In this document: positions 13,346-22,993 of the stretch, piece after piece
Layout: every line of letters starts with the position of its first letter
Position numbering within the stretch: position 1 is the stretch's first letter
Source: a virus
Reading direction: 5' to 3' (one strand)
Length of the DNA stretch: 50,161 nucleotides
IMG/VR virus record: IMGVR_UViG_3300036790_000037
Coordinates: 1 to 50,161 of that record
Notes under the pieces: model-generated
What the model was told of the DNA's origin: nothing
Databases searched by the model: none
The model's input: only the letters and a program-made list of their open reading frames with translations
Made by a program: the position numbers and the translations under genes

Positions 13346-15386
13346 AAAAGACTTTGATACTCGGTGGCAGCCACCAGACCGTCTCGCCCCAGGCAAGAAG
13401 CGTGCCGCATGGGTTGAAGACATTGTGCAGGATGGCGAGCGTTTCCTTCAGACGCAGCCGTTCTGGGCCGATATGGCCAAGGCCGAAAACCTGATTCGCG
13501 GGAAGGAGATGCTGAAGGCAGATGAGAACCGCTCTGACCTCACGTCAAATCGCCTCAAGCGCATCTTCCGTGAGCAGGTAGCAGCACTGTCTGACGTTCG
13601 GTACCCCGAAGCATGGATGAGCGACAACAAAGCGTATGCTGGTGCGCTGGCGATGTTTACGAAGGTGGCCAAGGGCGTTTGGTACGAGTCGCGTGCTCCG
13701 CTCAGTTTCCGGCGCATGACGCAGTGGACGATACTTGGGGGGAACGGGTTCCTATGGCCGGTATATCGCCGCAAGAAGATCATCGATCCGTACTCCACAG
13801 CACTATGCTTCGACGACTACGGGCCGCGCGATGTCGTTCCCTTCATGATGCCGCAGGACAACAACATTCAGGGATGCTATGCCTGCACGATTGTCCGCAT
13901 GATGAGCGTACCTGATGCTCATGCACGCTTCCCCGAGTTCCAGGACAAGCTCCGTCCGGTATCACGCAAGCGGCTACAGGCGAATGCAGTTTCGGCTCGC
14001 ATGGCGTTCATCGATGCTCTGCGGGGAGAGAATAATGCTCTTCCTTGGTCGGAGCAACTGTGTGAGATCCGCTATACGCTCGTGCGCGACCTGTCGATCA
14101 ATCAGACGGACAGGTCGATCCCAATGGGCGATCCCGGAGCAAGTTGGAGCTACGTTGTTCCGGCTCGCGGCATGGACATTACGTCCAACGATGTGCGTGG
14201 CGGCAAGCGGTACATGCGGCCGGCAACCTTCGACGATGCGCGGATGTATCCAAATATGCGTCTCATCATCACGGGGTCAGGTGCTGAGGTGCCGCTCTAC
14301 GATGGTCCGGCATGGGATTGGCATGGAATGTTCCCGCCGCGCTTCCAGGCAGACGATTGGGTCACCGAGTCATATGGATTCCCACTTATCCGCGATGTTC
14401 TGGATACGGAGAGAACACGGCAGTTCACCGAGCGTGCTGTAGATATGAAGATCAAGGCGCAGATGGATCCAGCCCTGATCTACGACCAGACCGCAATCAA
14501 CCCGGCTACGGCAGAGGAGTTTGACCCGTGGGAGATGCGGAAGCGCCTTGGTGTCGATGGCGACGTTGACAAGGCACTGCGGACGGCGGTACCCGAGAGC
14601 CTATTGAAGGTGGGATCAGAGCCCTTCGAGTGGCTGAAGTACCTTGCGGCTAGCGAGGATGACCAGCTTGGTGTGAACCAAATGGCGCAGCTTCAGAAGA
14701 TGAAGATGTCTTCGGGTGATTCAGCAGACGATTTACTGAAACTGGAGGGTCCGATCGTTCGGGATATTTCATCGTCGATGGAGTCTCCGATGGCCGACGT
14801 GATGGAGATGGTGAAGTACGACATCCTCCAGTATTTCGACACTGCTCGGGTGATGTCCTACGTTGGGCCGGACGGTGTGACTCCAGAGACATTCGACCTT
14901 GATCCTACGTCGCTTGTTCCTTCTCATATGGAAGGTGAGGACCAACAGGGGGCATCGCAGTTCAGCCGCATGGAGAGGGCAAAGAACTTCGCTCGTAGCA
15001 TCCGTACCCAGATCGTTCCTGGCGGCATACATGGAATCACGCAGACCCAGCAGAAGCTCATGTACCAGCAAGCATTCCGCAGCGGGTTCGCAATCAGCCC
15101 CATGCGAGTAGCGAAGTCGATGGGGATTGAGAACTGGGGAACACTAAACGGTTCGACGGATCTTGAGCAGTGGCAGGATTTCAAAAGAATGGAGCTGGAG
15201 TTCGCCGCGAAGCTCAAGGAGGAAGGCGCATCGCTTATGCCGCAGGGCGCACAGCAGCCTTCTGGGGCTGGACCTGGCGGCGGCGCAAAGGGATCTGGGG
15301 GCCGTCCGCCTTCTGGGCGAAAACCGCCAGCAGCGAAGACAAAAGGAAGCGCAGAAGGACCACGGCTGACAACTACAACCTCGTAG
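13338..15386 (+). CDS. Portal protein
   Basis: About 682 aa from GTG 13338 (AGGGA just upstream); the frame opens earlier at TTG 13314. The size and architecture fit podovirus-type portals: N-terminal helical wing (WVEDIVQDGERFLQTQPFW), a long core, a helix-rich clip/stem part (ERTRQFTERAVDMKIKAQMD) and a low-complexity C-terminus rich in Gly, Pro and Ala (from ~residue 640). It forms the dodecameric DNA channel and docks TerL. It directly follows the terminase and precedes the scaffold. Confidence 0.85.
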   Translation: MPRKDFDTRWQPPDRLAPGKKRAAWVEDIVQDGERFLQTQPFWADMAKAENLIRGKEMLKADENRSDLTSNRLKRIFREQVAALSDVRYPEAWMSDNKAYAGALAMFTKVAKGVWYESRAPLSFRRMTQWTILGGNGFLWPVYRRKKIIDPYSTALCFDDYGPRDVVPFMMPQDNNIQGCYACTIVRMMSVPDAHARFPEFQDKLRPVSRKRLQANAVSARMAFIDALRGENNALPWSEQLCEIRYTLVRDLSINQTDRSIPMGDPGASWSYVVPARGMDITSNDVRGGKRYMRPATFDDARMYPNMRLIITGSGAEVPLYDGPAWDWHGMFPPRFQADDWVTESYGFPLIRDVLDTERTRQFTERAVDMKIKAQMDPALIYDQTAINPATAEEFDPWEMRKRLGVDGDVDKALRTAVPESLLKVGSEPFEWLKYLAASEDDQLGVNQMAQLQKMKMSSGDSADDLLKLEGPIVRDISSSMESPMADVMEMVKYDILQYFDTARVMSYVGPDGVTPETFDLDPTSLVPSHMEGEDQQGASQFSRMERAKNFARSIRTQIVPGGIHGITQTQQKLMYQQAFRSGFAISPMRVAKSMGIENWGTLNGSTDLEQWQDFKRMELEFAAKLKEEGASLMPQGAQQPSGAGPGGGAKGSGGRPPSGRKPPAAKTKGSAEGPRLTTTTS

Positions 15387-15398
15387 CAAGGAGAGAGA

Positions 15399-15605
15399 AT
15401 GCCCGATTTCACTCGCAAGGTAACACTTCAGGTTCACGATCGATTCCAGTCCAAAGATGACATAGCGGATGTTGTGCAGTTCGTAAAGCAGCAGCGCGTC
15501 CCCGGACAGATCGTCATCAGCCTCCCAGGAAACGGCGGTATAACGTCAGTCGAGTTCGTTGGGAAGCCGACGATTCACGAGGGGGAGATCAAAGAAGTTG
15601 AGTAA
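15399..15605 (+). CDS. Small hypothetical protein (68 aa)
   Basis: AAGGAGAGAGA precedes the ATG. Beta-rich: FTRKVTLQVHD, GQIVISLPGNGGITSVEFVG. Sits between portal and scaffold. Function unknown. Confidence 0.7.
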   Translation: MPDFTRKVTLQVHDRFQSKDDIADVVQFVKQQRVPGQIVISLPGNGGITSVEFVGKPTIHEGEIKEVE

Positions 15606-15721
15606 TAGTTGACAAAACTATTCGCTAGTGTTTTCCTTGAAATCAAGCGGAAAGATTCTGTTAGGGTCGCGCAAGCGAACTCCACATGGCTTCCAATCCT
15701 GTAGTACACGGAGAAGAAGCT

Positions 15722-15844
15722 ATGAAGCGTCACAAGGTCGGAAAGCGCAAGCACAGCGGCAAGGCTCACATCGTCCCCGAGCACGCAATGGGCAAGTCCC
15801 TCCACAAGAAGTCCAGCCGCAAGCGCATCGGAAAGCGCCGCTAA
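15722..15844 (+). CDS. Highly basic 40-aa protein
   Basis: GGAGAAGAAGCT precedes ATG 15722. About half the residues are Lys, Arg or His (KRHKVGKRKHSGKAH, then SSRKRIGKRR at the end). The composition suggests nucleic-acid binding, for example a packaged DNA- or RNA-condensing peptide. The 117-base gap before it holds a TTGACA at 15609 without a good -10, and a 31-codon frame from TTG 15609. Confidence 0.6.
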   Translation: MKRHKVGKRKHSGKAHIVPEHAMGKSLHKKSSRKRIGKRR

Positions 15845-15847
15845 CCG

Positions 15848-16114
15848 GTGGCTACTCCTGTAATCACGCCTCAGCCCCCGATGGGACCGCCTTCCGGCGC
15901 AACCACGGGGGCGTCGCCGTCCCCGGATCAAGGTTCGGCAGGCGGTGGCGGCATGGCAACGTTCGCTCGCATTTCGATGCTTGCGCAACAGTTGGCCCAG
16001 GACTTTCCAGAAGCGGCTCCTATGGTTCGGGAGATTCAGAATCAGGTGCGGATGGCGACGATGAAGGTGATTCAGCAGCGCAGTGCGCCCCAACAGCAAA
16101 CACCGCAAATCTGA
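15848..16114 (+). CDS. Small Pro/Gly-rich head-region protein (88 aa)
   Basis: GTG start three bases after the previous stop; the SD is weak. A low-complexity N-terminus (Pro, Gly, Ser) is followed by a helix QLAQDFPEAAPMVREIQNQ. Similar short proteins occur between portal and scaffold in many phages; the role is unknown. Confidence 0.65.
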   Translation: MATPVITPQPPMGPPSGATTGASPSPDQGSAGGGGMATFARISMLAQQLAQDFPEAAPMVREIQNQVRMATMKVIQQRSAPQQQTPQI

Positions 16115-16130
16115 TAACTGAGGCGAAACA

Positions 16131-16952
16131 GTGGATATTCGAGCATTCTTGGCGGAACAAGGACTGGGCGAAGAAGAGATCACGGCGATTGTCGGCAATG
16201 CTCAGTCGGCGAAGGCGATGACGGCAGCACTGTCGCGCTACGAAGAGGGCAGTAATGCTTTGAGCGCAGCCCAGCGTGAACGTCAAGAGGCAACTGATTT
16301 CTGGGAGCAGAAGGTAACCCCGGCATTGGCGAATGTTGATCGCCGGGTAGCTACGGCAGAATCGGATTCTGCCCGCTACAAGACCTATCTTCAGAGCCTG
16401 AAGTCTCAGGGTTATGACGTTCCTGACGCTCTTCTGTCTGGGGCTCAGACAACTCCTGTCGAAAACCCCGGAAATCCGGCATACGTCACCAAAGATTACG
16501 TCGAGCAACAGTTCGCCACGGTGGGCAAGAATACTGCCCCGTCACTGATTGCCCTCACGAAACTCTCGAACGAGTACACCGACCTCCACGGAGCCCCCTA
16601 TCTGAGCATCGAAGAGGACTTCGCCGAGGCGCAGAAGCGTGGCAAGTCTTTGACCGACTTTGCTCGGGAAAAGTATTCGTTCGCCGCGAAGCGCGCGGAG
16701 CGCGAGACGAAGAAGCAGCAAGACCTCATCAATCAACAGGTCGAAGAGAAGTTCAAGGTGCGCGAGGCGGAACTTGCGGCCAAGTACGGATCGAATGCCG
16801 ATCTTCGTTCGCCGATGCCATCGAAGTTCGATGCGATTGCGAAGCTCGCTGACCGCAAGGATTCCTGGAAGCAGAACATCGGCGGCGGTCCGAACCGGGG
16901 TACCGCTCACAGTGATCGTCTCAACAAGTTTCAGAACATCAGATTGCAGTAA
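16131..16952 (+). CDS. Putative capsid scaffolding protein
   Basis: 273 aa, GTG start with GAGG 7 bases upstream. Predominantly helical and charged, with coiled-coil segments at ~30-95 and ~165-215 (EKYSFAAKRAERETKKQQD, EEKFKVREAELAAKYG). Size, composition and position immediately before the capsid gene fit a scaffold that guides procapsid assembly. No protease motif was seen. Confidence 0.72.
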   Translation: MDIRAFLAEQGLGEEEITAIVGNAQSAKAMTAALSRYEEGSNALSAAQRERQEATDFWEQKVTPALANVDRRVATAESDSARYKTYLQSLKSQGYDVPDALLSGAQTTPVENPGNPAYVTKDYVEQQFATVGKNTAPSLIALTKLSNEYTDLHGAPYLSIEEDFAEAQKRGKSLTDFAREKYSFAAKRAERETKKQQDLINQQVEEKFKVREAELAAKYGSNADLRSPMPSKFDAIAKLADRKDSWKQNIGGGPNRGTAHSDRLNKFQNIRLQ

Positions 16953-16967
16953 TCAAGGAGCAACATC

Positions 16968-18158
16968 GTGGCCGATCCGACTTATGGCAGTGACCTACAG
17001 GCATCTACGCTTGACGATTTGATGATGGAAGTTGCTTACGACAACTTCTTCGTCGATACGCCGAAGCAAGCATGGCTCCGTGCCATCGGCGCGGTCAATC
17101 CGTTCGACGGTGGCGTTCTGATGCGCGAGCCGACGATCTACAACCGTCCGATGGGTGGAGCGAACGTACCCGGTACGACGGTCAACATCGTTCACCGGCA
17201 GCAGATCGCCAACCTCGCGTTTGATGAGCGGCTGTACAGCACGTACGACAACCTTGAGACGTTCTCGCTTCTGGTGCAGAATCGTGGCGCGGCGAAGCGG
17301 GTTGATCTCGTGGACATGTACGCCCAGCTCCACATCAAGGCGATCAATACCGATGTCGAGGTGGACTCGTTCCATCACGGTCAGTCTCCCGTGGCCGGCT
17401 ATATCACCGACGATGGTACCGAGCGCGTCAATGGCGACGATGAGGCCATGAATAACGGCTACGATCCTGGCTGGTACGGAAACGTGTACCAGATGTACGG
17501 CAATCAGGCCCGCAACGGATCGCAGACCAACACCCTGAATTCCACGCCATACTGGTATGGAAACCCGGACGGTTCGGTTGGTGCATTCACTGTCGAAGGT
17601 CTGACGGCTCACATGATGCGTCTCATCCAGTTTGGAGGCGACACTAAGATCGGCATTACCTCTCAGCAAGGCATTGGCTATATCTACTCAATGTTCCAGC
17701 GCCAGCAGCGCCTTGTGGAGTGGAAGGTCGAAGACACCTGCCCTGGCTTCACCGGAATTGGCTTTATGGGTGCGATGCTTTACGGCGACACCTTGGCTCC
17801 CGGCCGCAACTGGGCAATGACTCTGCCACCTGAGATTTCGCAGACATCGAACGCAACCGACACTGCCGGAACCCGTACCGACGGCAATGGACCGTACAGC
17901 TTCGTATCGCCCACGACGACCACCGCGTTATCGGGAATCCCGGCAAGCACGCAGGTCAGCGTTGGCGAGCCTCTGTTCCTGTACTCGGGTCGCTCGATCA
18001 AGTACCGTCCGACGACCGAGCCCGAGTTCTTCTTCGGCGTGCGCCGCAATCAGGTGTACAACTCGAACACTCTGGACTCGTACATCGTCAACCTCGGAAT
18101 CAATATGTATTTTACTATGCCGAGGGAAAATACCTTGGGCTACGGCGCGGCGAGCTAG
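16968..18158 (+). CDS. Major capsid protein
   Basis: 396 aa, GTG start after AAGGAG. Mixed alpha/beta with an N-terminal LDDLMMEVAYDNFF helix, a VHRQQIANLAFDERLYSTYDN region and C-terminal strands (FFFGVRRNQVYNS...YIVNLGINMYF), consistent with an HK97-type coat protein. Codon use is strongly optimised, as for a highly expressed gene. It follows the scaffold and precedes two decoration-like proteins. Confidence 0.85.
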   Translation: MADPTYGSDLQASTLDDLMMEVAYDNFFVDTPKQAWLRAIGAVNPFDGGVLMREPTIYNRPMGGANVPGTTVNIVHRQQIANLAFDERLYSTYDNLETFSLLVQNRGAAKRVDLVDMYAQLHIKAINTDVEVDSFHHGQSPVAGYITDDGTERVNGDDEAMNNGYDPGWYGNVYQMYGNQARNGSQTNTLNSTPYWYGNPDGSVGAFTVEGLTAHMMRLIQFGGDTKIGITSQQGIGYIYSMFQRQQRLVEWKVEDTCPGFTGIGFMGAMLYGDTLAPGRNWAMTLPPEISQTSNATDTAGTRTDGNGPYSFVSPTTTTALSGIPASTQVSVGEPLFLYSGRSIKYRPTTEPEFFFGVRRNQVYNSNTLDSYIVNLGINMYFTMPRENTLGYGAAS

Positions 18159-18173
18159 GAACAGGAGACTTCG

Positions 18174-19013
18174 ATGGCAATCAAGAGCATGAATACGAGG
18201 GTTGATTTCGTTGGATATCTCCCTCAGAACCTTACCGGAGTCAATTTCCCCACGCAGACGCTTGCGAATGAGGCCGTAACCGGGCTTCAGATCTCGACCG
18301 GAGCGGCACAGGGAAAGCGATTCTACGTCAGCGAGTATTACGCGAACCAGCTTTCGACGGCGACGCAGCAGTGCCATGAGGGCTGGTATCGCATTGTGCA
18401 GGTGGCCGCAACCGCAGTCGCAGCAAACATCTACTTCGGTGCTGTCGGCGCACAGCAGTCAGTGGCGAATGGCCCCGATGTTGTGACCGATGCCTCCACG
18501 GTGCTGACTCTGGCCGCTGATCCGGTCGTCTTCCTCGGTCCGGTCACTCCGGGCAACTTCACCATCGTCCAGGACGCGGGAACCGCTTCGCTCATGGTCG
18601 GGAATACTCAGACGGTGGCTGTTGGAACCGTACTGTCTTCGACGGCTGCGGGCACAGTTGCGGTAACTGCTGCTCCCACGACGACTGCAATCCTTGAAGG
18701 AATTGTAGCCGTCGCGCTAGCGGCGATCACCACGCCTGCCGCACTGACCCTTTCAGCGGCGGCAGCTCAGAGCGCGGGCTCGCAGGTACTTACCGGCACG
18801 ATCACCGGTGGCGGGTCGAATGCCTTTGCGGGGCAGTACGCAGTGGTGACCGGATTTGACCTGACGGCGAACAATGGCACGTTCCTCATCACGGCTTCTA
18901 CGACCACGACGCTGACCGTCAACAATCCTGCTGGAGTGGCTGACACCCACGCTGCAACCGCAACGCTGCAGGGCTTGGTCATCGCTCGGTTCCAGCCGAT
19001 CTTTGGGGAATAA
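18174..19013 (+). CDS. Capsid decoration or head fibre-like protein
   Basis: 279 aa. After an N-terminal region with GLQISTGAAQGKRFYVSEYY it is rich in Thr, Ala, Val and Gly strands. Residues ~200-265 (GTITGGGSNAFAGQYAVVTG and following) look like an Ig-like or related beta-sandwich. Likely exposed on the capsid surface. GGAGACTTCG precedes the ATG. Confidence 0.65.
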   Translation: MAIKSMNTRVDFVGYLPQNLTGVNFPTQTLANEAVTGLQISTGAAQGKRFYVSEYYANQLSTATQQCHEGWYRIVQVAATAVAANIYFGAVGAQQSVANGPDVVTDASTVLTLAADPVVFLGPVTPGNFTIVQDAGTASLMVGNTQTVAVGTVLSSTAAGTVAVTAAPTTTAILEGIVAVALAAITTPAALTLSAAAAQSAGSQVLTGTITGGGSNAFAGQYAVVTGFDLTANNGTFLITASTTTTLTVNNPAGVADTHAATATLQGLVIARFQPIFGE

Positions 19014-19022
19014 GGAGAGGTC

Positions 19023-19598
19023 ATGGCGAATCAAGCGGTACGTGGTTACGTTGACGTATTCGGGAAGCACGGAGCATGGATTGGGGACCACACCGGCCCC
19101 AATTCCTATACCCCGTGGTCTGCCCCGAGTACGGGCGGCGATGTCGTCAAGGCGATCAACTTTGGGCTTCGGAACATAGACTTCATCGTCCCCCTCGGAA
19201 AGACTGTGAGTGGGAACTATGAAGTGAAGGCCAAGATTTCCTCGGGCGGCGGATCGCACGTCAGTCAGGCGACGCTCATCTGGTCTTCGGCAGCAGCGAG
19301 CACTACTGTTGTTGCCATCACTCCTGGGACTTCTCCCTACGCCTACACGGCCCCGGCTGCTGGAGCCGTATCGGTGACGGGTGGAACCGTTACCGTCATC
19401 ACGATCACTCGTGGGGGCACGACGATTACCACTGGAGACACTTTCGGCGTCTTCCCGGTACTGGCTGGCGACGTTGTGACGGTGACGTACTCGGCTGCTC
19501 CTACGATGGATTTCTTTCCCTCGGGGACGGCTACTCAAGTTGCCAGTGGAACGAACCTCAGTGGCGAGACGATTCGTCTGATGGCTATCGGCGGGTAG
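19023..19598 (+). CDS. Capsid decoration-like protein
   Basis: 191 aa, after AAGGAGAGGTC. Beta-rich, Thr/Ser/Gly-rich throughout, including a proline-glycine hinge near residue 105 (SPYAYTAPAAGAVSVTGG). It resembles the preceding protein in composition and may be a second head surface protein. Confidence 0.6.
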   Translation: MANQAVRGYVDVFGKHGAWIGDHTGPNSYTPWSAPSTGGDVVKAINFGLRNIDFIVPLGKTVSGNYEVKAKISSGGGSHVSQATLIWSSAAASTTVVAITPGTSPYAYTAPAAGAVSVTGGTVTVITITRGGTTITTGDTFGVFPVLAGDVVTVTYSAAPTMDFFPSGTATQVASGTNLSGETIRLMAIGG

Positions 19599-19620
19599 TA
19601 GCGGCATAACGGCAATACAG

Positions 19621-19652
19621 GTGCCGCTCTTGTGGGCGGCACTTTCTGTTTG
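19621..19652 (+). terminator. Terminator after the head genes
   Basis: GTGCCGC (19621-19627) pairs with GCGGCAC (19636-19642) over an 8-base loop, followed by TTTCTGTTTG. Probably a partial terminator separating head genes from connector and tail genes. Confidence 0.65.
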
Positions 19653-19662
19653 TGGAGACTTC

Positions 19663-20919
19663 ATGGCTCTCGAAAACATGGTGTATGAGCTGCAGGGAAG
19701 CGTTCCCAATATGGATGCTGCCTACGCTCGCACGTTGATCAATGAGGCATGGCAGGACGTTCGTCGTCTCGGGGGATGGAGCTTCCAGTTTGCTGAGTCT
19801 GGGTTCACCGTTCCTGGCATGTTGAGCACAGGAACGGTCACTATCCAATTCGGATCTCCATACATCACGGGCGACGTGAACGCAACGACGGCATGGAACA
19901 CCCCTGGCATTGGATCGATCTATGGTTCTGTCCTAACGCAGCGCCAGTTTCGCTCAGGAGGCACTTCTGGGGCCGGAAGCATCTACGACATCATCGCGTA
20001 TGGCGGGAACGGCTCTGTGGCCTACGGAACGACGGCAACACCCGGTTCTGGGCAGACACCTGGGACGTATACGGTGAACATCCTCGATACGGGTAATGGA
20101 ACTGGAGCGACAGCCTCGATTGTCGTGCAGTCAGACGGTACCGTGAATGCACCGCCGACAATCCTGACGATAGGAGCAAACTACATGCAGCCGTACATCA
20201 CCTTCGCAGAAGGTGGAACGCCGGCGCAGTTTATCCTGAACCAGTTTGGAGTGCTGACGCTCAATCGGCCATTCTCTGATCCGCTCACCTCGTTCACGTC
20301 GCTGGTGACAGGTCAGGAGTATGGGATCTATCAGCCGTACATCGTAGCTCCGGTGAAGGACTTCTCGCGTTTCCTGACAGTCTTCGATATCGCCAACTCG
20401 GGATGGCTGTTCGTTCGGGCGGATCGGCGGGCAGTTGGGCGAGATGACCCGCAGCGCCAGATCTTCGCTAACCCGGATCGGGTGATGTCGCTCGGGCAGG
20501 ATGAGCGGGTCGGTTCATCGACTCCAGGATGGGAGCGTTTCGAGATTTGGCCTGGCCCGCAGAACCAGTATCTCTATCAGGTTTGGTTCCTGCGCTTCGG
20601 TGCAGACCTCGTGAACCTATCGGACACGCTCCCTGTAGCCATTCCTGAGTCAATGGTGAAGGCGAAGGCCCGTGCGAGGTGCTACGAGCAGGCTGAGGCT
20701 AACAAAGACCCGCAATCGGTTCGTGGTGCTGGGGCAGACTACCGCTTCCTCATCGGCGCAGCTTTGGCGCAGTACGAGCGTGAATTGAAGTATGCCCGCC
20801 TGCGTGATCGTGATCGCGTCGACATTTTCAATACGAGGCTGAGCCGGGCTGCTGCTGGCCCTGCCCCGGTAACATTCAACCCCGCAACGGGAGCGATCCT
20901 CGCTCAGGTAGGAACATAA
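19663..20919 (+). CDS. Head-tail connector-like protein
   Basis: 418 aa. Start at ATG 19663 (GGAGACTTC upstream). The N-terminal helices (DAAYARTLINEAWQDVRRLG) are in the style of phage adaptor/connector proteins. A Gly/Thr-rich beta insert occupies ~60-170. The C-terminal half has the GWERFEIWPGPQNQYLYQVWF strand region and helices (KAKARARCYEQAEANK). The position after the capsid genes supports a head-tail joining role. The gene at 27845 has a similar N-terminal plan. Confidence 0.65.
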   Translation: MALENMVYELQGSVPNMDAAYARTLINEAWQDVRRLGGWSFQFAESGFTVPGMLSTGTVTIQFGSPYITGDVNATTAWNTPGIGSIYGSVLTQRQFRSGGTSGAGSIYDIIAYGGNGSVAYGTTATPGSGQTPGTYTVNILDTGNGTGATASIVVQSDGTVNAPPTILTIGANYMQPYITFAEGGTPAQFILNQFGVLTLNRPFSDPLTSFTSLVTGQEYGIYQPYIVAPVKDFSRFLTVFDIANSGWLFVRADRRAVGRDDPQRQIFANPDRVMSLGQDERVGSSTPGWERFEIWPGPQNQYLYQVWFLRFGADLVNLSDTLPVAIPESMVKAKARARCYEQAEANKDPQSVRGAGADYRFLIGAALAQYERELKYARLRDRDRVDIFNTRLSRAAAGPAPVTFNPATGAILAQVGT

Positions 20920-22964
20920 TGACAAAGTTCAGATGGCTATTGTTTTGGTTGATTATCGGATTGGTTCCCGCCTGCGAAGCACAGTATGGTGCGATCAATG
21001 GATATTGCAACGAAGGGGGAAATAAGGCATTTGTATCTGGTCTTCAATCAACGAACTACCTGCAAGGCATCGTTCCGAGCTGTACGGTTACCGTCTACCT
21101 CACCGGGACGGAGACATTGGCTACCATATATTCAAACAGCACGGGAACCTCCCTTCCCAACCCGTTCACGGCGAACAGTGCATTCAGTTCAAATGCCGGT
21201 GGGTGGAAGTTCTTCGCATTGGCTGGAAAAGGATACGACATTGTTCTAAGTGGTGGTATTTTCCCGAACAATTACATCTCTCCGGTTACGATAAGCGACG
21301 TGAATCCATCGAGTGTGTTCTACCACGTCAATCCCAGCATGGGCGATCCGATCACGTCGATTCAGGCGGCATGGACAGCGTGCGGAAATGCCTGCATCGT
21401 CGTGATGGATCCTGGCACTTACACCTCGACGAGCAGCACGCCGCTGCTTATGAGTTATCCCACACAGAGCCTTGAGGGAGATGGGAAGAACATGGTCACC
21501 ATCAACTACTCTGGGGCCAACTTCCTTAATGTGCAGGAGGGTACTTTTACGCTATCCTCTGGACCTAAAATAAGTGGGTTCACATTGAACTGCACCGCCG
21601 CCAACTCCACCTGTATGAACATCGGCAGCGCCATAGAATTGGATATTTCTGATGTTACTGTGGCTGGACCTGGAGGCCTACAATCGACCGGAGCTAATTC
21701 TGGTACGTGCATACAGTTTCAGAATAACAATGGCTGGTTTGAGCGATGGTCGCTGGATGCTCAGATAGGGGGATGCTCATCTAGCGTTACCTTCGCCACC
21801 CCTACAGGCAGTGGAACCACATCCTATGGCTACGGGAAAATGTCTCTCATTGGAAGCCCGGTCGGGACCGCAATTTTGGTGCAACCAACCGCACTACTTT
21901 ACCACATGCGCGGACTCACTGTGCAGTACAACTCCAATGGGCTGCAAGCATCTACTACCGCATCCGCCTCTAGTGGGGCGTCGAGTATTACTGTAACAAG
22001 CGCATCGGGAATCCTCCCGGGTCAGGCTATCATTGCCGCTGGAATCCCTAGCGGTGATGTAGTCGCCCAGTCCTATACGATTGGCAGCACAACGGTCCCG
22101 CTAACCGCAGCCACGACCGCAGCCCTTTCCGCCACGGCAATAAGCTTCTATACCGTCATGCTTGAATCGGCAGGCACAATCAGCGGTGGAAACTTCAATA
22201 TTGTCGGTGAGTCTAGTTATAATTACGCCCTTGGTGAGGTACTCAGTGGCGGCATCGTCAATCTTTGCGGAAGCGCCATTACTTATGCTGCTGGATTCGT
22301 CGGCGTAGCTGCCCCAATAACCTCGGGGAATAACGGAAATGTCCCGTGGTCGCTGCGATACTGCCAGAGCAACCTATCGAATGCGGTGGCGACAGGCGTA
22401 GGCAATATCAATAATTTCTCCGGGGACCCTGCGGTGATTGCTCCTATGGACGTGCCTCAGACGGCGAACGCACGTACCAGCAGCGGATATCTTGTGGACT
22501 TATCGAATGCGCACGTTGACCCCTATGTATCGATTGACACCACCGATGGCGGAGCATGGTGCGTCGAAGGCGTTCCGTCGTTCAGCTATACCGGAAACAT
22601 GGCGCCACTAAATTGCATCGATAGCGGCGGAAACATGAACGTTGGGGCAGGCGCTGGCATCAAGACATCCTCAGGCGGTGGATTTACAGGCGATGCTGTA
22701 GGGGGATGGAATGCCTGGATGGAAAGCGGAGCCACTTACGGCTATCGGTTTTGGAATGGCTTACCTGAAGTTGGTCCGCTTATTGCCCAGTTGACTAGCG
22801 CTGGAAATCTATCCGTGCTTGGAAACGTAGCACCAGGCAACGGTACGAATGTTGTCTATCGATGCACGGTTGCGGGCACAATTATCCCGGTTGGAACGCT
22901 GACGATAGTTGCCAGCGACTGCGGGACCTCTGGAGCGACCGATACGGGGCTTCGAGTCAAATAG
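20919..22964 (+). CDS. Secreted-type fibre or adhesin with signal peptide
   Basis: 681 aa, ATG overlaps the previous TAA by one base. Residues 1-21 (MTKFRWLLFWLIIGLVPACEA) form a clear signal peptide with an AxA-like cleavage site; a lipobox is possible but imperfect (VPAC). The mature part starts QYGAINGYCNEGG and continues as a carbohydrate-binding-like beta domain, then a right-handed beta-helix-like region (~130-340) with paired cysteines, then Ser/Thr-rich strands. The style matches fibre-like proteins I associate with Acidobacteriota. A signal peptide on a virion-operon protein is unusual. Confidence 0.7.
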   Translation: MTKFRWLLFWLIIGLVPACEAQYGAINGYCNEGGNKAFVSGLQSTNYLQGIVPSCTVTVYLTGTETLATIYSNSTGTSLPNPFTANSAFSSNAGGWKFFALAGKGYDIVLSGGIFPNNYISPVTISDVNPSSVFYHVNPSMGDPITSIQAAWTACGNACIVVMDPGTYTSTSSTPLLMSYPTQSLEGDGKNMVTINYSGANFLNVQEGTFTLSSGPKISGFTLNCTAANSTCMNIGSAIELDISDVTVAGPGGLQSTGANSGTCIQFQNNNGWFERWSLDAQIGGCSSSVTFATPTGSGTTSYGYGKMSLIGSPVGTAILVQPTALLYHMRGLTVQYNSNGLQASTTASASSGASSITVTSASGILPGQAIIAAGIPSGDVVAQSYTIGSTTVPLTAATTAALSATAISFYTVMLESAGTISGGNFNIVGESSYNYALGEVLSGGIVNLCGSAITYAAGFVGVAAPITSGNNGNVPWSLRYCQSNLSNAVATGVGNINNFSGDPAVIAPMDVPQTANARTSSGYLVDLSNAHVDPYVSIDTTDGGAWCVEGVPSFSYTGNMAPLNCIDSGGNMNVGAGAGIKTSSGGGFTGDAVGGWNAWMESGATYGYRFWNGLPEVGPLIAQLTSAGNLSVLGNVAPGNGTNVVYRCTVAGTIIPVGTLTIVASDCGTSGATDTGLRVK

Positions 22965-22993
22965 GCATTGCACTACTGCAAGAAAGGGATGAC

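Noticed and set aside
15628-16221. 197-aa plus-strand ORF across three small genes
   Set aside because: Out of frame with the basic 40-aa, Pro/Gly and scaffold genes, which have better starts.
18753-19709. 318-aa minus-strand ORF
   Set aside because: Antisense to decoration genes; Arg/Ser-rich shadow without a start signal.
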